A DNA stretch of 64,000 nucleotides from Ovis canadensis (lineage: Eukaryota > Chordata > Mammalia > Artiodactyla > Bovidae), in assembly GCF_042477335.2 (NCBI RefSeq), contig NC_091248.1:120488501-120552500 (forward strand). The letters run 5' to 3'. The position numbers were made by a program, and so were the translations under genes. Below are positions 32,627-43,375 of the stretch, piece by piece (position 1 is the stretch's first letter; each line of letters starts with the position of its first letter). The notes under the pieces are model-generated. The model made no database searches. It had not been told where the DNA came from and saw only the letters and a list, made by a program, of their open reading frames with translations.

Positions 32627-33879
32627 GCACACAAACTGCAAAGAAAATATTTGTAATGTGAGTGCATTCAATTAAACCCTTGTACATAAACACACTGTAA
32701 CACACTGTAAAAAAAGTGAAAAGGTAAGCTGCAGACTAGGTGAAGATACGAAGGCTGCAGACAAATGATACAGAATCAGTGTGACAGAGTCTAACCCTGC
32801 TCACCAAATTCCCATGGCCCCTCTGTGATTCCAATATCACTTACAGTTGGAGGGCTGGGAACCTAAGACCTGGTTCTGAACAATGGGATGCATGTAAGTC
32901 AATTATGGAAGTCAATTTCCAGCCTTGGCCCTTATAATTTTCTATGGGATTCCCCAAGTATCCTCCCATTTGGAGATTTGACATCATCAGATATGACATA
33001 CAGTTGTAGTCATGGCTAAGAATTTATTAGTTTACAAAAGAAACATTTGGTGGCAGATCATCAAGGAAAAAGAGTTTGGAAGAATCCAGACACGGCCTTG
33101 CTTATGCTCTCTTCCTCCTGGGAGGGCTCACACAGCACAGAGCTCACTGTCCCTGGGTCACAAAAATGCAGCAACATGGGTGTGATGATCCTGCCAAGGG
33201 AGCCCATTGAGGACTCTGCAAATCTGGACTCTGGCTGGCATCTGGGAACTTGGCTGGTGAACAGCTGTCTACAGTGATAGAAACTTTTTTTGAGTCTCTC
33301 ATTGTGCTCCGCCATTAGTGTGAACAACATAGCTTACGCTGTATACTGGATTTCCCTCTGGGAAACTAGAATTTTTTCATTAATGGTAGGCAGAGCGTGC
33401 CTATGAGATCAGATCCCCACAAAAAACTCGGGCCGAGTTCTCAATGAGCTCCCTTGGCAGAAGTCAGCCAAATTCTCAGGAGTCTATGGAATGGAAAACA
33501 ACTGCCTTGGGAGACCATCAGAGAAACCCTAGAGACGCACCTGTACCCCAAACCTAACCCCTCCTAGTTCTGTGCCCTAGATACTGTATAGGATGATGCA
33601 AGAGAGATTCAGGGTAGGAGAGTAGATAATTCTAGACCTTGTCTAGGCTAGTCTTGAATTGCTCACACCGGTGATATGGCAAATATCCTTAATAAGAATC
33701 AGATCAGCCAGAACGCCAGCCTTTCCTCCTCTGAGCAGTGAGATGCCCCCTTCCCGCCCCGCCTGGGTTTTGTCTTGGATTTGTTCCATTTTGCGGCTTA
33801 GGAAGCAGGAGAGGCCGGGGACACAGAGGACATTTCTTCCTGGAACGCTCACACCTCAACTACAAGCATTTCATATGTA
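32627..33879. other. Intergenic, no gene seen
   Basis: Nothing recognised. Overlapping open frames near 33640..33950 on both strands have no conserved motif. Confidence 0.4.
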
Positions 33880-33889
33880 GCCCGAGAGG

Positions 33890-34150
33890 GCCCTGTCTCC
33901 AGTCACCCAGGTCACCACCCACCATGAATGCTGCTGCTGCTCAGAACCTTTAACCCCTGGGCACAAGGATGGGCCGCGTAATGTCACCTCAGTGTGAAGA
34001 GGCCTCTCATCAGAGGGTGATTAACTGGTGCCGACATAAACTGGGCTCAGACCACAGGCCTCTCTATCTCAATAACAGAGAATTTAAGAAGGAAATGGAT
34101 GGTCCTAATAGTTCTACATCTATGGGTCTTAAATGGATAACGTTGGCGTG
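33890..34150 (+). pseudogene. Heavily decayed V-beta-like relic
   Basis: A GTCACCCAG (Val-Thr-Gln) at 33902 is followed, beyond a frameshift and about 30 extra bases, by a frame reading Cys in SPQCEEASHQR, then INWCRHKLGSDHRPLYL and NNREFKKEMD. This resembles V-beta FR1-FR2-CDR2 (Cys23, Trp41, WYRQ-LG). No leader, second Cys or RSS was found. Its place between TRBV10P and TRBV11P fits a V gene, but subgroup cannot be given and chance similarity is possible. Confidence 0.4.
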
Positions 34151-34745
34151 TAAGCCCTAGAGTTTGAATACTCAGAAGACTGTCTCAGAGAACATGACTC
34201 TACTGCTTCCAGCTCTCTGACACACATTTCCTTGTTTTCGTGTTTCATACCAACCCTCAGGGCCTTCTTCAGACCTCTAACCCTTTCTACCTCACCACTC
34301 AGACAATGAAGAACGTGTTTCACAACAAAAAAAGAAAAAAACATTTTTAAAAAGACGCTGATCACTGAAATTCAATTGTACGTCTGCTACGCTTTTTTTT
34401 AAGATTCCAGAAGCTCTTGTTCAATTTTATATTTATTGGTATCATATCCATCCCGGTACTTCTAGGGATAAGGGGGTTCTCTGCCTTCTCAACTAAGATT
34501 AAAGGTATTGCATTGATGGCCTTGAAGTACAGGCAGCACCATGTCAAAGGCTTTGGTACACGATACATATGGAGAACAGCAAAAGCAAAAAGGAAGCTGG
34601 TCTTTGCCCTTCAGATAGAACAAAGCTGCCAACTTAAATCTACACCCAGGGTATCATTTTATCGCTTTATCTTCAAGTGTGTCCGTTAGTTCACTGTGCT
34701 TCTAGGATAAAGCTGTGGCAATTACCCCAGCTTCCACCTTGTCTT
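34151..34745. other. Intergenic, no gene seen
   Basis: AT-rich with A runs near 34327..34356. Nothing recognised. Confidence 0.4.
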
Positions 34746-34932
34746 GGGCTTCGAGGTAGCTCAGTGGTCAAGAATCCGCCTGCAATGCAGGAGACTAGGG
34801 TTCAATCCTTTGGTTGAGAAGATCCCCTGGAGGAGGAGGAAATGGCAACCCACTCCAGTATTCTTGCCTGGGAAATCCTATGGATAGAGGAGCCTGGCGG
34901 GTCGCAAGAAGTCAGACATGACTGAGCATGCA
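34746..34932 (+). mobile_element. Bov-tA SINE
   Basis: Head GGCTTCGAGGTAGCTCAGTG, GAAATGGCAACCCACTCCAG and AGTCAGACATGACTGAGCAT. Confidence 0.9.
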
Positions 34933-35257
34933 TGCACACACACCACCTTATCTAAGCTCATCTGATTGGGAAAACCGAGAACCTGGCAAGAGACATCTCC
35001 GAAGAGAAGGATAAGTATAGATAACAGAAAGAGGGCATTAATTAATATCTCAAACTTGAGTCACCTTTGACACATCTAAGCAGGAACATCCAGCAGAGAG
35101 TTAGATGATGGTGATGGGAGATCCACTCACTCAGGTTCTGGAGTGATGGGTGAGGATGCTTCGATGAATTCACCTCCAGTCTATGACATTCAACAAACTC
35201 TAGATATGTTTTAGTTAATAGCGGTTGGCTTTGAAGGCTATGGGCCTTTACAGACGC

Positions 35258-35268
35258 AGTAATTCACC
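35258..35268 (+). promoter_or_regulatory. Decayed decamer of the TRBV11 pseudogene (AGTAATTCACC)
   Basis: It aligns with AGTGATGTCACC of TRBV7 but has lost one base and the CRE core. The surrounding sequence (TCTGCTCATGCCCACAAGGA) aligns with the TRBV7 upstream regions. Confidence 0.6.
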
Positions 35269-35362
35269 TTGGGAACCTCCAGTGGGGACAAGGGCAGCCC
35301 GCTCTGCTCATGCCCACAAGGACCCTGAGATGGTGAACCTCCCACTGCTGTTCCTGCCTGCC

Positions 35363-35819
35363 ATGGGCTCCAGGCTCCTCTTCTGGGTGACCCTCTGTCT
35401 CCTGAGGGTGGGTGAGTCCTGAGAACATCAAGCTCTCGTTGCGTTTTTCTCTTTCCAGTTAAAGTTTCAATCATCTCCTTTTTCCATTTTCAAATTCTAT
35501 CTTTCCCCTCAACCTCGACAGAACTCACAGAAGGTGGGGGTAGCCCAGTCCCGCAGACACAGGATCACAGAGAAAAGAAAGACCGTGGCTTTGTGGCGCA
35601 ATCCTGTTTCTAACCACAGCATCCTTTACTGGTACCATCAGACCCTGGGATGAAGTCTGGAGTCACTGATTCTCTTTGAGGAAGAGACTGAAATAAACGT
35701 TATGCTGTTGCCTGAGAATCGATTTTCTGCAGAGAGGCCCAGAGGCGCAGACTCCACTCTCTGGATCCAGTCTGCAGAGCTGGGGGACTCGGATGTGTAT
35801 TTCTGTGCCAGCGGCCAAC
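35363..35819 (+). pseudogene. TRBV11: TRBV11 pseudogene
   Basis: The leader exon 35363..35411 is open (MGSRLLFWVTLCLLRV, donor GTGAGT). The V exon starts at 35522 (ELTE after the split codon, as in human TRBV11 AELTEAGVAQ). An extra G in the run 35536..35540 shifts the frame. Beyond it the gene reads VAQSRRHRITEKRKTVALW, Arg (CGC, 35597..35599) in place of the first Cys, NPVSNHSILYWYHQTLG, stop TGA (35651..35653), SLESLILFEEE, and RFSAERPRGADSTLWIQSAE ending DSDVYFCASG. It thus has three independent lesions: a frameshift, a lost disulfide Cys and a nonsense codon. Confidence 0.92.
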
Positions 35820-35858
35820 CATAGCCTCACAGAGACCCTTCCTTTCTGTGCACACATT
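35820..35858 (+). other. 23-RSS remnant of the TRBV11 pseudogene
   Basis: Heptamer CATAGCC (third base mutated), 23-bp spacer and poor nonamer GCACACATT (35850..35858). The same CAC-to-CAT change is seen in TRBV13P. Confidence 0.65.
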
Positions 35859-36559
35859 TCGTGATCCTCCCTCTTTGTAGCTCACGGCAGCTCCAGACAG
35901 GCTCCCCTGCCACCGCCCATCCCCCCTTATTCCTCATCATGCCAGGGGAAGACGTGGGTTTGCAGAGATAAGCTGTGATGTATATAAATGGAGAACACAA
36001 GCTTTTCCTTAAAACGCAAGAGCTGAAATTGAAAATCATTACGACTCAGGGTTAGAATCATTTCATGTGACAACTCAAGAATCTAAAATGAAAGGACTTG
36101 TCACAGGTTCAGCCCTCAGGGGCTAGTGATGGGTGTTCTTCTGTAATATGCAATCAAAAAGCATGTCCAATAAACTTTAAAAATACAGGTGGTGACTCTG
36201 TGAGTGCAGCAAACAGCAGGCTCTCTGGGGATTTTTTTCCATCATCTGAATGATTCAAGTTTACAATCCTTCTCTTTTTGCTTTTACTTCGGAAGCTTTA
36301 GGCATCAAAGTCTCAACACAGAGTATGTGTTTGGAAAACATTCCCCCCCGCCTCCATTTTTATGGGGGGAATTTTATGATGTTGCTGATGGTGATGATAA
36401 TTTCAGCTATTTTATTCAGCCATTTTTCAGCTTCAAAGAAATACATACAAATAGATATCCTGGTAACCAGTCTTAAATCCTAGGCCAAAACAAATTCTTG
36501 CTCTGGACTTGTCTAACTTTCATGATAACTAACACAACTCAACACTCTATATAGGTCTG
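35859..36559. other. 3' flank of TRBV11P, no gene seen
   Basis: Nothing recognised. Confidence 0.4.
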
Positions 36560-36736
36560 CGACTTCCCGATGGTCCAGTGGCTAAGACTCCACACTCCCA
36601 ATGCAGGGAGCCAGGGTTTGATCCCTGGCCAGGGAACTAGATCCCATGTGCCATAACTAAAGATCCTGTGTGCTGCAAGTAAGACCTTGTGCATCCAAAT
36701 AAGTAAGTGAATTTTAAAAAAAAGAAAGAAAGAAAA
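36560..36736 (+). mobile_element. CHR-type SINE
   Basis: Head GACTTCCCGATGGTCCAGTG, GGGTTTGATCCCTGGCCAGG, and an (AAAG)n tail. Confidence 0.82.
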
Positions 36737-37167
36737 ACACTATGTAGGCTTGAGCCAGACATTCAGAGGCTATTGAGGATATTTCCAGTTGTCTGGCTTA
36801 GTATATGAAAATAGTTCCTTAACACATTAAAATATTTTTTAGTAAGAACTTCTAAAACAATCAATTGCCCCCTCTGATACTGTATTCTCTACTCTAACTT
36901 CTGCCTGGGTTCTCAAAGGTAATTATAGAAATCATTCTGAAGCATTGGTTGGAACTATTTGGAAAGCAGCTTACTGAGACCCTCTTGAAGGCAGGGTCAC
37001 TACCCCTCAGCCTCTGTTGGTTTTACTTCTCTCCTTGTCCAACCAAGACTGCAAGTCATAATGCATATCCATTCACTCAGTGCATATTCCTCTCCACGGC
37101 TCTGCCCATATCTCCATCCAACTTCCTCGTCTGATAAAACTTCAGTCACTGATGACCATCTCTTTGC
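36737..37167. other. Intergenic, no gene seen
   Basis: Nothing recognised. A BovA tail piece (TTGCTAAGTCGTGTCCGACT) lies at about 37168..37212 at its right edge. Confidence 0.45.
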
Positions 37168-37212
37168 TGTTGTTGATTAGTTGCTAAGTCGTGTCCGACT
37201 CCTTTGTGATCC

Positions 37213-37985
37213 CATATGTACACATGTATACATATACATGTATCCTGTCTTTTCTGGATTTCTTTCCCATTTAGGTCACCATGGGGCATTGAGTGGAGTT
37301 CCCTGGGCTGTACAGTAGGTTCTTGTTACCGATCTGATACACAGTGGTGTATATATGTCAATCCCAATCTCCCAATTCATTCTATCCCCCTTCCCTTCTT
37401 GGTATCTATAAGTTTGCTCTTTACATGAACGGGTGTGTGCTAAGTCGTTTCAGTCGTGTCTGACTCTGTGTGACCCTAAGGACTGTAACCTGCCAGGCTC
37501 CTCTGTCCATGGGATTCTCTAGGCAAGAATGCTGGAGTGGGTTGCCTTGCCCTCTTCCAGGGGATCTTCCCAACCCAGGAATCAAACTCTTGTCTCTCAT
37601 TTCTCCTGTTGGCATGCAGGTTGTTTACCAGTAGCACCACTTGGGAAGCCCATTCTCTACATCTGTCCCTATTTCTGTTTTGCAAATATATTCAGTTGTA
37701 CTATTTTTCTAGATTCTACACATAAGCAATATTATACAACATTTGTTTTTCTCTTTCTCACTTACTGTCTTCTGAGGACTGTCTCTAGTTAGCCATGTCT
37801 CTGCCAAAGACACAATTTCATTCTTTTTATGGCTGAGTAATATTCCATTGCATGTGTATACCACATCTTCTTTATCCTTTCCTCTGCTGATGGAAATTTA
37901 GGTTGCTTCCATGTCCTGGCTATTGTAAATAGTGCTGCAATAAACATTAATGAATTGAAGTTTGATGATTATTTTTACCTATTTA
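37213..37985 (-). mobile_element. L1 3' end, reverse orientation, with a nested Bov-tA
   Basis: Antisense L1 3' UTR and ORF2 end (CTGGGCTGTACAGTAGGTTC, GGCTGAGTAATATTCCATTG, AATAGTGCTGCAATAAAC). It is split by the SINE at 37434..37651 between TTTACATGAA and TTCTCTACATCTG. Confidence 0.87.
37434..37651 (-). mobile_element. Bov-tA SINE, reverse orientation
   Basis: GTGTGCTAAGTCGTTTCAGT at the tail, GAATGCTGGAGTGGGTTGCC, and CACCACTTGGGAAGCCC at the head. Inserted in the L1. Confidence 0.92.
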
Positions 37986-39008
37986 GATTAAACAAAGAAG
38001 GGTTGACTTGAGAGCTCTCATCCGTAAGTACTAGAATTAAAGTCAAAAGAATTTTATTTGGAATTTTAAATAAAAATTAATCAATGTTAGATTCTTAATC
38101 TGAGATTGCTTAGATATTTAGCTTACATGACCTAGAGATGTTACACTTTAATTTTAACCAAAGTATTTCTTTTAAAAACTTAAAGAGTATTTGTAATCAA
38201 ATTGAGACATTGGCTTTGTCATTTTATTATTGATGTTTTAAACTGTTTTCTTTTTTAAACCTTTATTTATTGTATGACTTCTGATGTCCCATTGGACCCT
38301 GTGGCAGGTTGCGAAATGAAATAGGGAGTGGAAATTTAGACTTGATCACAGAGTACAGAATAAATTTGGGATTTGTTTAGTTGCTGCAATGTCAGGACAT
38401 ATATGTGCTGTTTTCTTAAGTATACCAGAGGAGCAATGGTTGGATTTGGGGAGAGTAACAGACACCTTTCTGTCTTTTCATCTCCTCTTAAATTCAGTTT
38501 TCTAGGACAGTGCTTTATTTGATATTCTCCATGTTTGGGAATTTGTGAAGGTAATCCTCCTATTCTAATCTTTCTATTCCTCACTGAATCTACTTTATGG
38601 GAAGAGAAATAGATAATCTTAGTTAACCTCTTTTTCTGCTTTAGTCTCTCATCTCCTTGCCTTCTTCTTGCTGGCTATCTACACAAGAGATAGATGTTCC
38701 AAATGCACCAAGAAGAGCAAAGAACTTTCTTATCCATACAGGGTCATCCTGTAGTTTGGAGGAGAGAGAAAATGAGTTAAGTTCCTATTCAGCATAGTGT
38801 AAACCAGTCCTTTTGGTTTCACATGTGAGCCCTGTTATTACCAATATCAAAACTGATATTATTATCTTTGCCTGACTCCAATGTCTAACTCTAAGGTGGT
38901 TCCATCTTAGGCCATAAGACAATATTACTCATTGTCCCTCTAACACCAAGAAATCGTAATACCCATATGTCCTGTACCTAATGAAACAACACAAAATCCC
39001 CTTATGTT
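37986..39008. other. AT-rich intergenic, no gene seen
   Basis: No V landmark, RNA gene or nameable repeat. Confidence 0.45.
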
Positions 39009-39400
39009 TTCAGTTCAGTTCAGTCACTCAGTCGTGTCCGACTCTTTGTGACCCCGTGGACTGCAGCATGCCAGGCCTCCCTATCCATCACCAACTCCCA
39101 GAACTTGTTCAAACTCATGTCCAGCAAGTCGGTGACTCCATCCAACCATGTCATCCTCTGTCGTCCCCTTCTCCTCCTGCCTTCAATCTTTCCCAGCATC
39201 AGGGTCTTGTCCAATGAGTCAGTTCTTTACATCAGGTGGCAAAAGTATTGGAGTTTCAGCTTCAACATCAGTCCTTCCAGTGAATATTCAAGACTAATTT
39301 CCTTTAGGATGGACTGGTTGGATCTCCTTGCAGTCCAAGGGACTCTCAAGAGTTTTCTCCATCACCACAGTTCAAAAGCATCAATTCTTCGGAGTTCAGC
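39009..39400 (-). mobile_element. BovB 3' fragment, reverse orientation
   Basis: TTCAGTTCAGTTCAGTCACT tail followed by BovB 3' coding blocks to AAAGCATCAATTCTTCGG. It is 5'-truncated, about 0.4 kb. Confidence 0.92.
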
Positions 39401-39402
39401 TT

Positions 39403-39437
39403 GCTGCTGCTACTGCTGAGTCGCTTCAGTCGTGTCC
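39403..39437 (-). mobile_element. 35-bp BovA2 tail insertion with perfect TSD
   Basis: A (GCT)n-like start, then AGTCGCTTCAGTCGTGTCC. It is flanked by exact 11-bp copies of GAGTTCAGCTT (39392..39402 and 39438..39448). Confidence 0.85.
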
Positions 39438-39480
39438 GAGTTCAGCTTAGTGAGAGCATATTTGTGCTGCTTCTGCCCAC

Positions 39481-39499
39481 TGGCCACTAAGGGGCGCTG
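39481..39499 (+). promoter_or_regulatory. CTCF-like motif
   Basis: TGGCCACTAAGGGGCGCTG is a very close match to the CTCF consensus. A second, weaker and opposite match (GGCAGCACCACTAGATGAC on the reverse strand) lies at 39510..39528. Both are outside recognised repeats, between TRBV11P and TRBV12a. Confidence 0.65.
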
Positions 39500-40298
39500 T
39501 GGCGTCGTTGTCATCTAGTGGTGCTGCCTGAAAGGATGGCATTAAGGGAAACCAGAGGGTTGGATTTAGAGTTAGGGAGTTGCAGATGTCTTGAGTAAAG
39601 GCTGAGAGTGAAGGAACTAGAGACCAACCCTTCTCCCTCTGTTGTGTAGGTGAGTTTTGCTCTGACTGGACCTCTGAGTGCTCACTCGCTTCAGTCGTGT
39701 CTGACTCTGCGACCCCATGGACTTCAGCCCAGCTGGCTGTGAATGACAGGTGCACCTGAACAGTGGCTATTTCTCTGAATTTGCTAAAGTCATGGCTGCG
39801 CAAGGAATTGGGGTGCAGTAGCTCGTAGGTTCTGGGTTGTGGAAAGCAGAGAAGCAGCTTGAGTGTCAGAGCAGCCCAGCCTAGCAAGACAGAGCTCAAT
39901 CCACTGGCTCTGCTGAACTTAGAGGGTAGGGCTGGGAGAAGGGCAGGTGCTAACCTGGACCTCATCAGGGGACCCTGGCCCCGGGGAGCTGACAACCACA
40001 GGGACACCACTGGCAAACCCACGTGTCAGGCAGGGACTGGGTGTATCAGAGGAACAGAATTTCTCCCCAGGAAGTTTTGCTCTCAGCAGGAAGATACGTA
40101 CTGGAGTTTTGCCATTCACTCCAGATTCATATGACCCTTCGGAGCAGATGAAATCTGGCAGAAATGAGAATTTTTTGTCTGGGCTGCCTTGGTCTCATTT
40201 CAGGTTCTTTCTATGGGACTGCGTCAGTCTCCCCTCTGTATCTCCTATCTAGCCTCTGTGGCCTCTTTCAACCAGGAGCCCCATGTGCTGTGATTGAT
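39500..40298. other. Intergenic, GC-richer, no gene seen
   Basis: A small BovA piece (CTCACTCGCTTCAGTCGTGT) is at about 39680..39735. The 191-codon antisense open frame here has no recognised domain. Confidence 0.45.
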
Positions 40299-41035
40299 TA
40301 CATGCCTGTTGCTGTTCTCACAAATTACCATACATTTTGTAGCTTAAAACAATACAAGTTTATTGTCTGATAATTTTGAAGATCAAAAGTCCAAAGTGAG
40401 TCTGTGCCGTGCTTAGTCGCTCAGCCGTGTCCGACTCTGTGTGACCCCAAGGACTGTAACCCGCCAGGCTCCTCTGTCCATGAAATTCTCCAGGCAAGAA
40501 TACTGGAGTGGATTGCCATGCCCTCCTCCAGGGGATCTTCCCAAGCCAGGGATAGAACCCAGGTCTCCTGGACTACAGGCGGATTCTTTACCAGCTGAGC
40601 TAGCAGAGAAGCACCAAAATGGGTCTAAGTGGGTTAGAATCAAGGTGTCAGCAGGGCTGCTTTCCTTCTGGAGGCTGGAGGAGAGAATTTGTTTTCTTGC
40701 CTTTCTCAGCTTCTAGGGGCCACAGGATTTCTTGGCTCGTGGGCGTTTCCATCTTCAAAGCCAACGATGACAGATCAAGTCTCCTCACGCTGCATCGCTG
40801 TGACCCTTACTCTTCTTCCTTCTTTTTCCACATTTTACCTTCCTTGTGATTACATTGGGCCCATCTGAAAAATCCAGGTTTGTCTCTCTACATTAAAGTC
40901 GGCTGATTAGCAACCTTAATTCCATTGAGAACCCGGATTCCTTCCTCTATGTTACATAATATAGCATATCCACAGTTCCAGGGATCAGGCACTGACATCT
41001 TTGGGGAGCCATCATTCTGTCTACCATACCCTAGG
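40299..41035 (-). mobile_element. Ancient mammalian interspersed repeat, split by a SINE
   Basis: ACAAATTACCATACATTTTG, GCTTAAAACAATACAAGTTT, and then beyond the SINE ATCAAGGTGTCAGCAGGGCT, GGCTGATTAGCAACCTTAAT and CATCATTCTGTCTACCATAC follow the order of a widely dispersed mammalian repeat. I recognise the pattern but not the family with certainty; strand is nominal. Confidence 0.55.
40398..40614 (-). mobile_element. Bov-tA SINE, reverse orientation
   Basis: CGTGCTTAGTCGCTCAGCCG tail side, GAATACTGGAGTGGATTGCC, head GCTAGCAGAGAAGC. Flanks CCAAAGTGAGTCT and CCAAAATGGGTCT form a 13-bp target-site duplication with two changes. Confidence 0.92.
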
Positions 41036-41214
41036 TACCTGGTAACGAGGAAGGAACAAACAATGATCCTTTATAAAAACATAATAATGGCCTCAGTTTT
41101 ATGTATAAGATCCAACAGAAACCAAAGGGATGGACTCTGCAAGGGGAACAGGTATTTCTGGTAACATAATTTAGCCTGTAGTCTCTCTGCTCTTTAAAAT
41201 TGACAAGTGCATCT
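41036..41214. other. Intergenic, no feature seen
   Basis: Nothing recognised. Confidence 0.4.
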
Positions 41215-41410
41215 TCGATCTCTCCCAGTGGCTCAGTGTTAAATAATATGCTTGCAATGACCCAGATTTGATCCCTGGGGATCCCCTGGAGAAGGGGATC
41301 TCAACCCACTCTAGTATTCTTGCCTGGGAAATCCCATGGATAGAAGATCCCTATGGGGCACAGTCCATGAGGTTGCCAAGAGTTGGGCATGACTGAGTGA
41401 CTAACACTCC
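41215..41410 (+). mobile_element. Bov-tA SINE, diverged
   Basis: TCTCCCAGTGGCTCAGTG head, GGGGATCCCCTGGAGAAGGG, GGGCATGACTGAGTGACTAA tail. Confidence 0.86.
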
Positions 41411-42239
41411 TTGGTTCAGAAGACTTAGTAGTGCATCTCTGTTAATCACAAAATAAAGACTGAACTTGTCCTTCTTCTTGGTTAACAAATAACTCATTTG
41501 AACAAGCCAGTAAACAGAGCGTTGCTTCTCTCAGCTTTCTGTAACCTCAACCATGAGGGGAAGTGGGTTTGTGGCACCAAACCCCTTTTATATGCAAAAG
41601 GCGAAACATTAATGTAAAGACATTGAGTTTTTCCAGAAATAAGGATAGTATATAAATCAATGCTAGTGGATTTTATTTGCAAAGAGAACATGAAAATCTT
41701 CTGCTTATTTCATGGCAGGGATAGAGAAATATGGGAAATGCTATGCTAGGAGTTTTGAGAATTTAATAGAACTTGAGGCCATATAAACTCAGAAAGATCT
41801 TTCACTGCAAAAAGAGATTTCAAGTTGGATCAGTTCTCAGGGCATCAGTTCAGCCCTTGAAGCCCTAACAAGGCAGTTGCTATTCTTGTTTATCCTGGAG
41901 CACTCAGAGCCAAACTTCTAACCAAGTTTGAGTGTGATATGACCAGGGTCATCTAGCCATTGGTGAGAGGAGTACGAGGGTTCCTGGAGGAGCTGGATTG
42001 CGATGAGACAATGAATTCATCTTTAAGTTCTTGGAGTTTGAGACTCAAGTGGAAATATTGGGTTGGCAATCTCTAGATAAGAGTACAGAGAAGGCATTAT
42101 GAATTGATGATACCAAAATAAATCTGTGGGAACCTCTATCTCATATCAATTATAATTGAGTTCAGTCCTGCCTGATTCATCTCCCAGAGACGCGGCCTTC
42201 TCTGAAGGGAGCTGCCGAGTTGGGAGTGGTAGCTCATGC
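41411..42239. other. 5' flank of TRBV12a, no gene seen
   Basis: Nothing recognised apart from the decamer at its right edge. Confidence 0.45.
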
Positions 42240-42251
42240 AGTGATGTCACT
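42240..42251 (+). promoter_or_regulatory. TRBV decamer element AGTGATGTCACT
   Basis: A perfect CRE-like decamer, palindromic, 112 bp upstream of the TRBV12a ATG. Confidence 0.85.
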
Positions 42252-42351
42252 GACAGACACATCTTGCCAGGACAAGCGGTCCCGAACACACTTCTCTGCT
42301 CATGCTCACAAGGGCCTGATCTGGGTAATTCCCCACCGTTCTCACCCTGCC

Positions 42352-42795
42352 ATGGGCACCCAAGCCCTCTGCTGTATGGCCCTTTGTCTCCTGGGGGTAG
42401 GTAAGTCCTTGGAACATGCAGCTTCCTCTTGTTGGTTTGCCCTATTGTGACTCCAATATTTTTCTTATTCTGTTTCCAAATTCTTTCACAGGAACCACAG
42501 ATGCTAACTTAGGAGTCACTCAGACCCCTAGGCATGAGGTGACAGAAAAGGGACAGGCAGTCACTCTGAGTTGTGAGCCGATTAAAAGCCACACAGCCCT
42601 TTATTGGTACAGACAGACCTCGATGCGGGGACTGGAGTTACTGATTTACTTCCGCAGTGAAGCTCCTGTCGACGAGTCGGGGATGCCCAAGGACCGATTC
42701 TCAGCTAAGATGCCTAACGCATCGTTCTCCACTCTGAAAATCCAGCCCACAGATCCTGGGGACTCAGCCACATATCTCTGTGCCAGCAGCAAAGA
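42352..42795 (+). CDS. TRBV12: T-cell receptor beta variable gene, TRBV12 copy a, functional
   Basis: This is the variable segment of a TCR beta chain. The leader exon is 42352..42400 ([16 protein letters not shown], donor GTAAGT). The V exon is 42492..42795 after acceptor TTTCACAG. It begins [20 protein letters not shown], with first Cys in [11 protein letters not shown]2 [20 protein letters not shown]3 [20 protein letters not shown] and the end [12 protein letters not shown]. Frame is open. The RGLELLIYF and DDSGMP-like [16 protein letters not shown] blocks are diagnostic of TRBV12. It has two extra codons (Asn-Leu) before GVTQ compared with copy b at 57800. An N-A-S sequon occurs in FR3 (PNASF). 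Confidence 0.95.
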
Positions 42796-42834
42796 CACAG
42801 TGCTGCAGAGTCGCCCCATCCCGAGCAGAAAACC
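42796..42834 (+). other. 23-RSS of TRBV12 copy a
   Basis: Consensus heptamer CACAGTG (42796..42802), 23-bp spacer, nonamer CAGAAAACC (42826..42834). Nearly identical to the RSS of copy b. Confidence 0.92.
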
Positions 42835-43375
42835 TCTGCTTCCCCTTCCGGTTCTGCCCCAGCCCTCTAAGTCATCCCTACTTCTCTTTCACCAAGAGAA
42901 GTGAGTGGGTTTGGGGCTTAACAGGAACAGAAAATAAGGTATCAACATAGACAATCTTGCATAGGAAATCCTGTAGGAATGGGATTCAGAGATTGCTCTG
43001 AAATTGTCAATGGGCTCAAAATTCATCCCACATATAAGATAAGACTTAATTACTCAGATCATAGAATTTCCTGCCTTCCTGCACTTACCACCCCCATCTG
43101 AATGGAAGAAGCTCCAGATAATGGTTGCTCAGCATTCTCCATTCTTTTTCAACTCTAAGTTGTTAACAGAATCCTGCCCCACTCCAGCACAAGTTTTTTT
43201 TTTTAATAGGACCCTCTTTATTGTGATTACAGACATCCCATTCTAATGATAATATCAGCTTAACATATATAGGGCTTTCTCAACACATTTTGGGTAAAGT
43301 AAACAACTTAATTCACTAGGTGTAAGTTGCCACTCCTTGAATCTTGGTATTTATTTCTCTCTCTCCTGCCTAGGA
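42835..43375. other. 3' flank of TRBV12a
   Basis: A poly-T run at 43196..43205. No gene recognised. Confidence 0.45.

Noticed and set aside
33730..33800. Possible leader exon for the 34-kb relic (ATGCCCCCTTCCCGCCCCGC)
   Set aside because: No hydrophobic leader pattern like the others and no GT donor at the 49-nt position.
39447..40022. 191-codon antisense open frame
   Set aside because: No recognised domain; overlaps a CTCF-like motif and a BovA piece; GC-rich chance frame is likelier.
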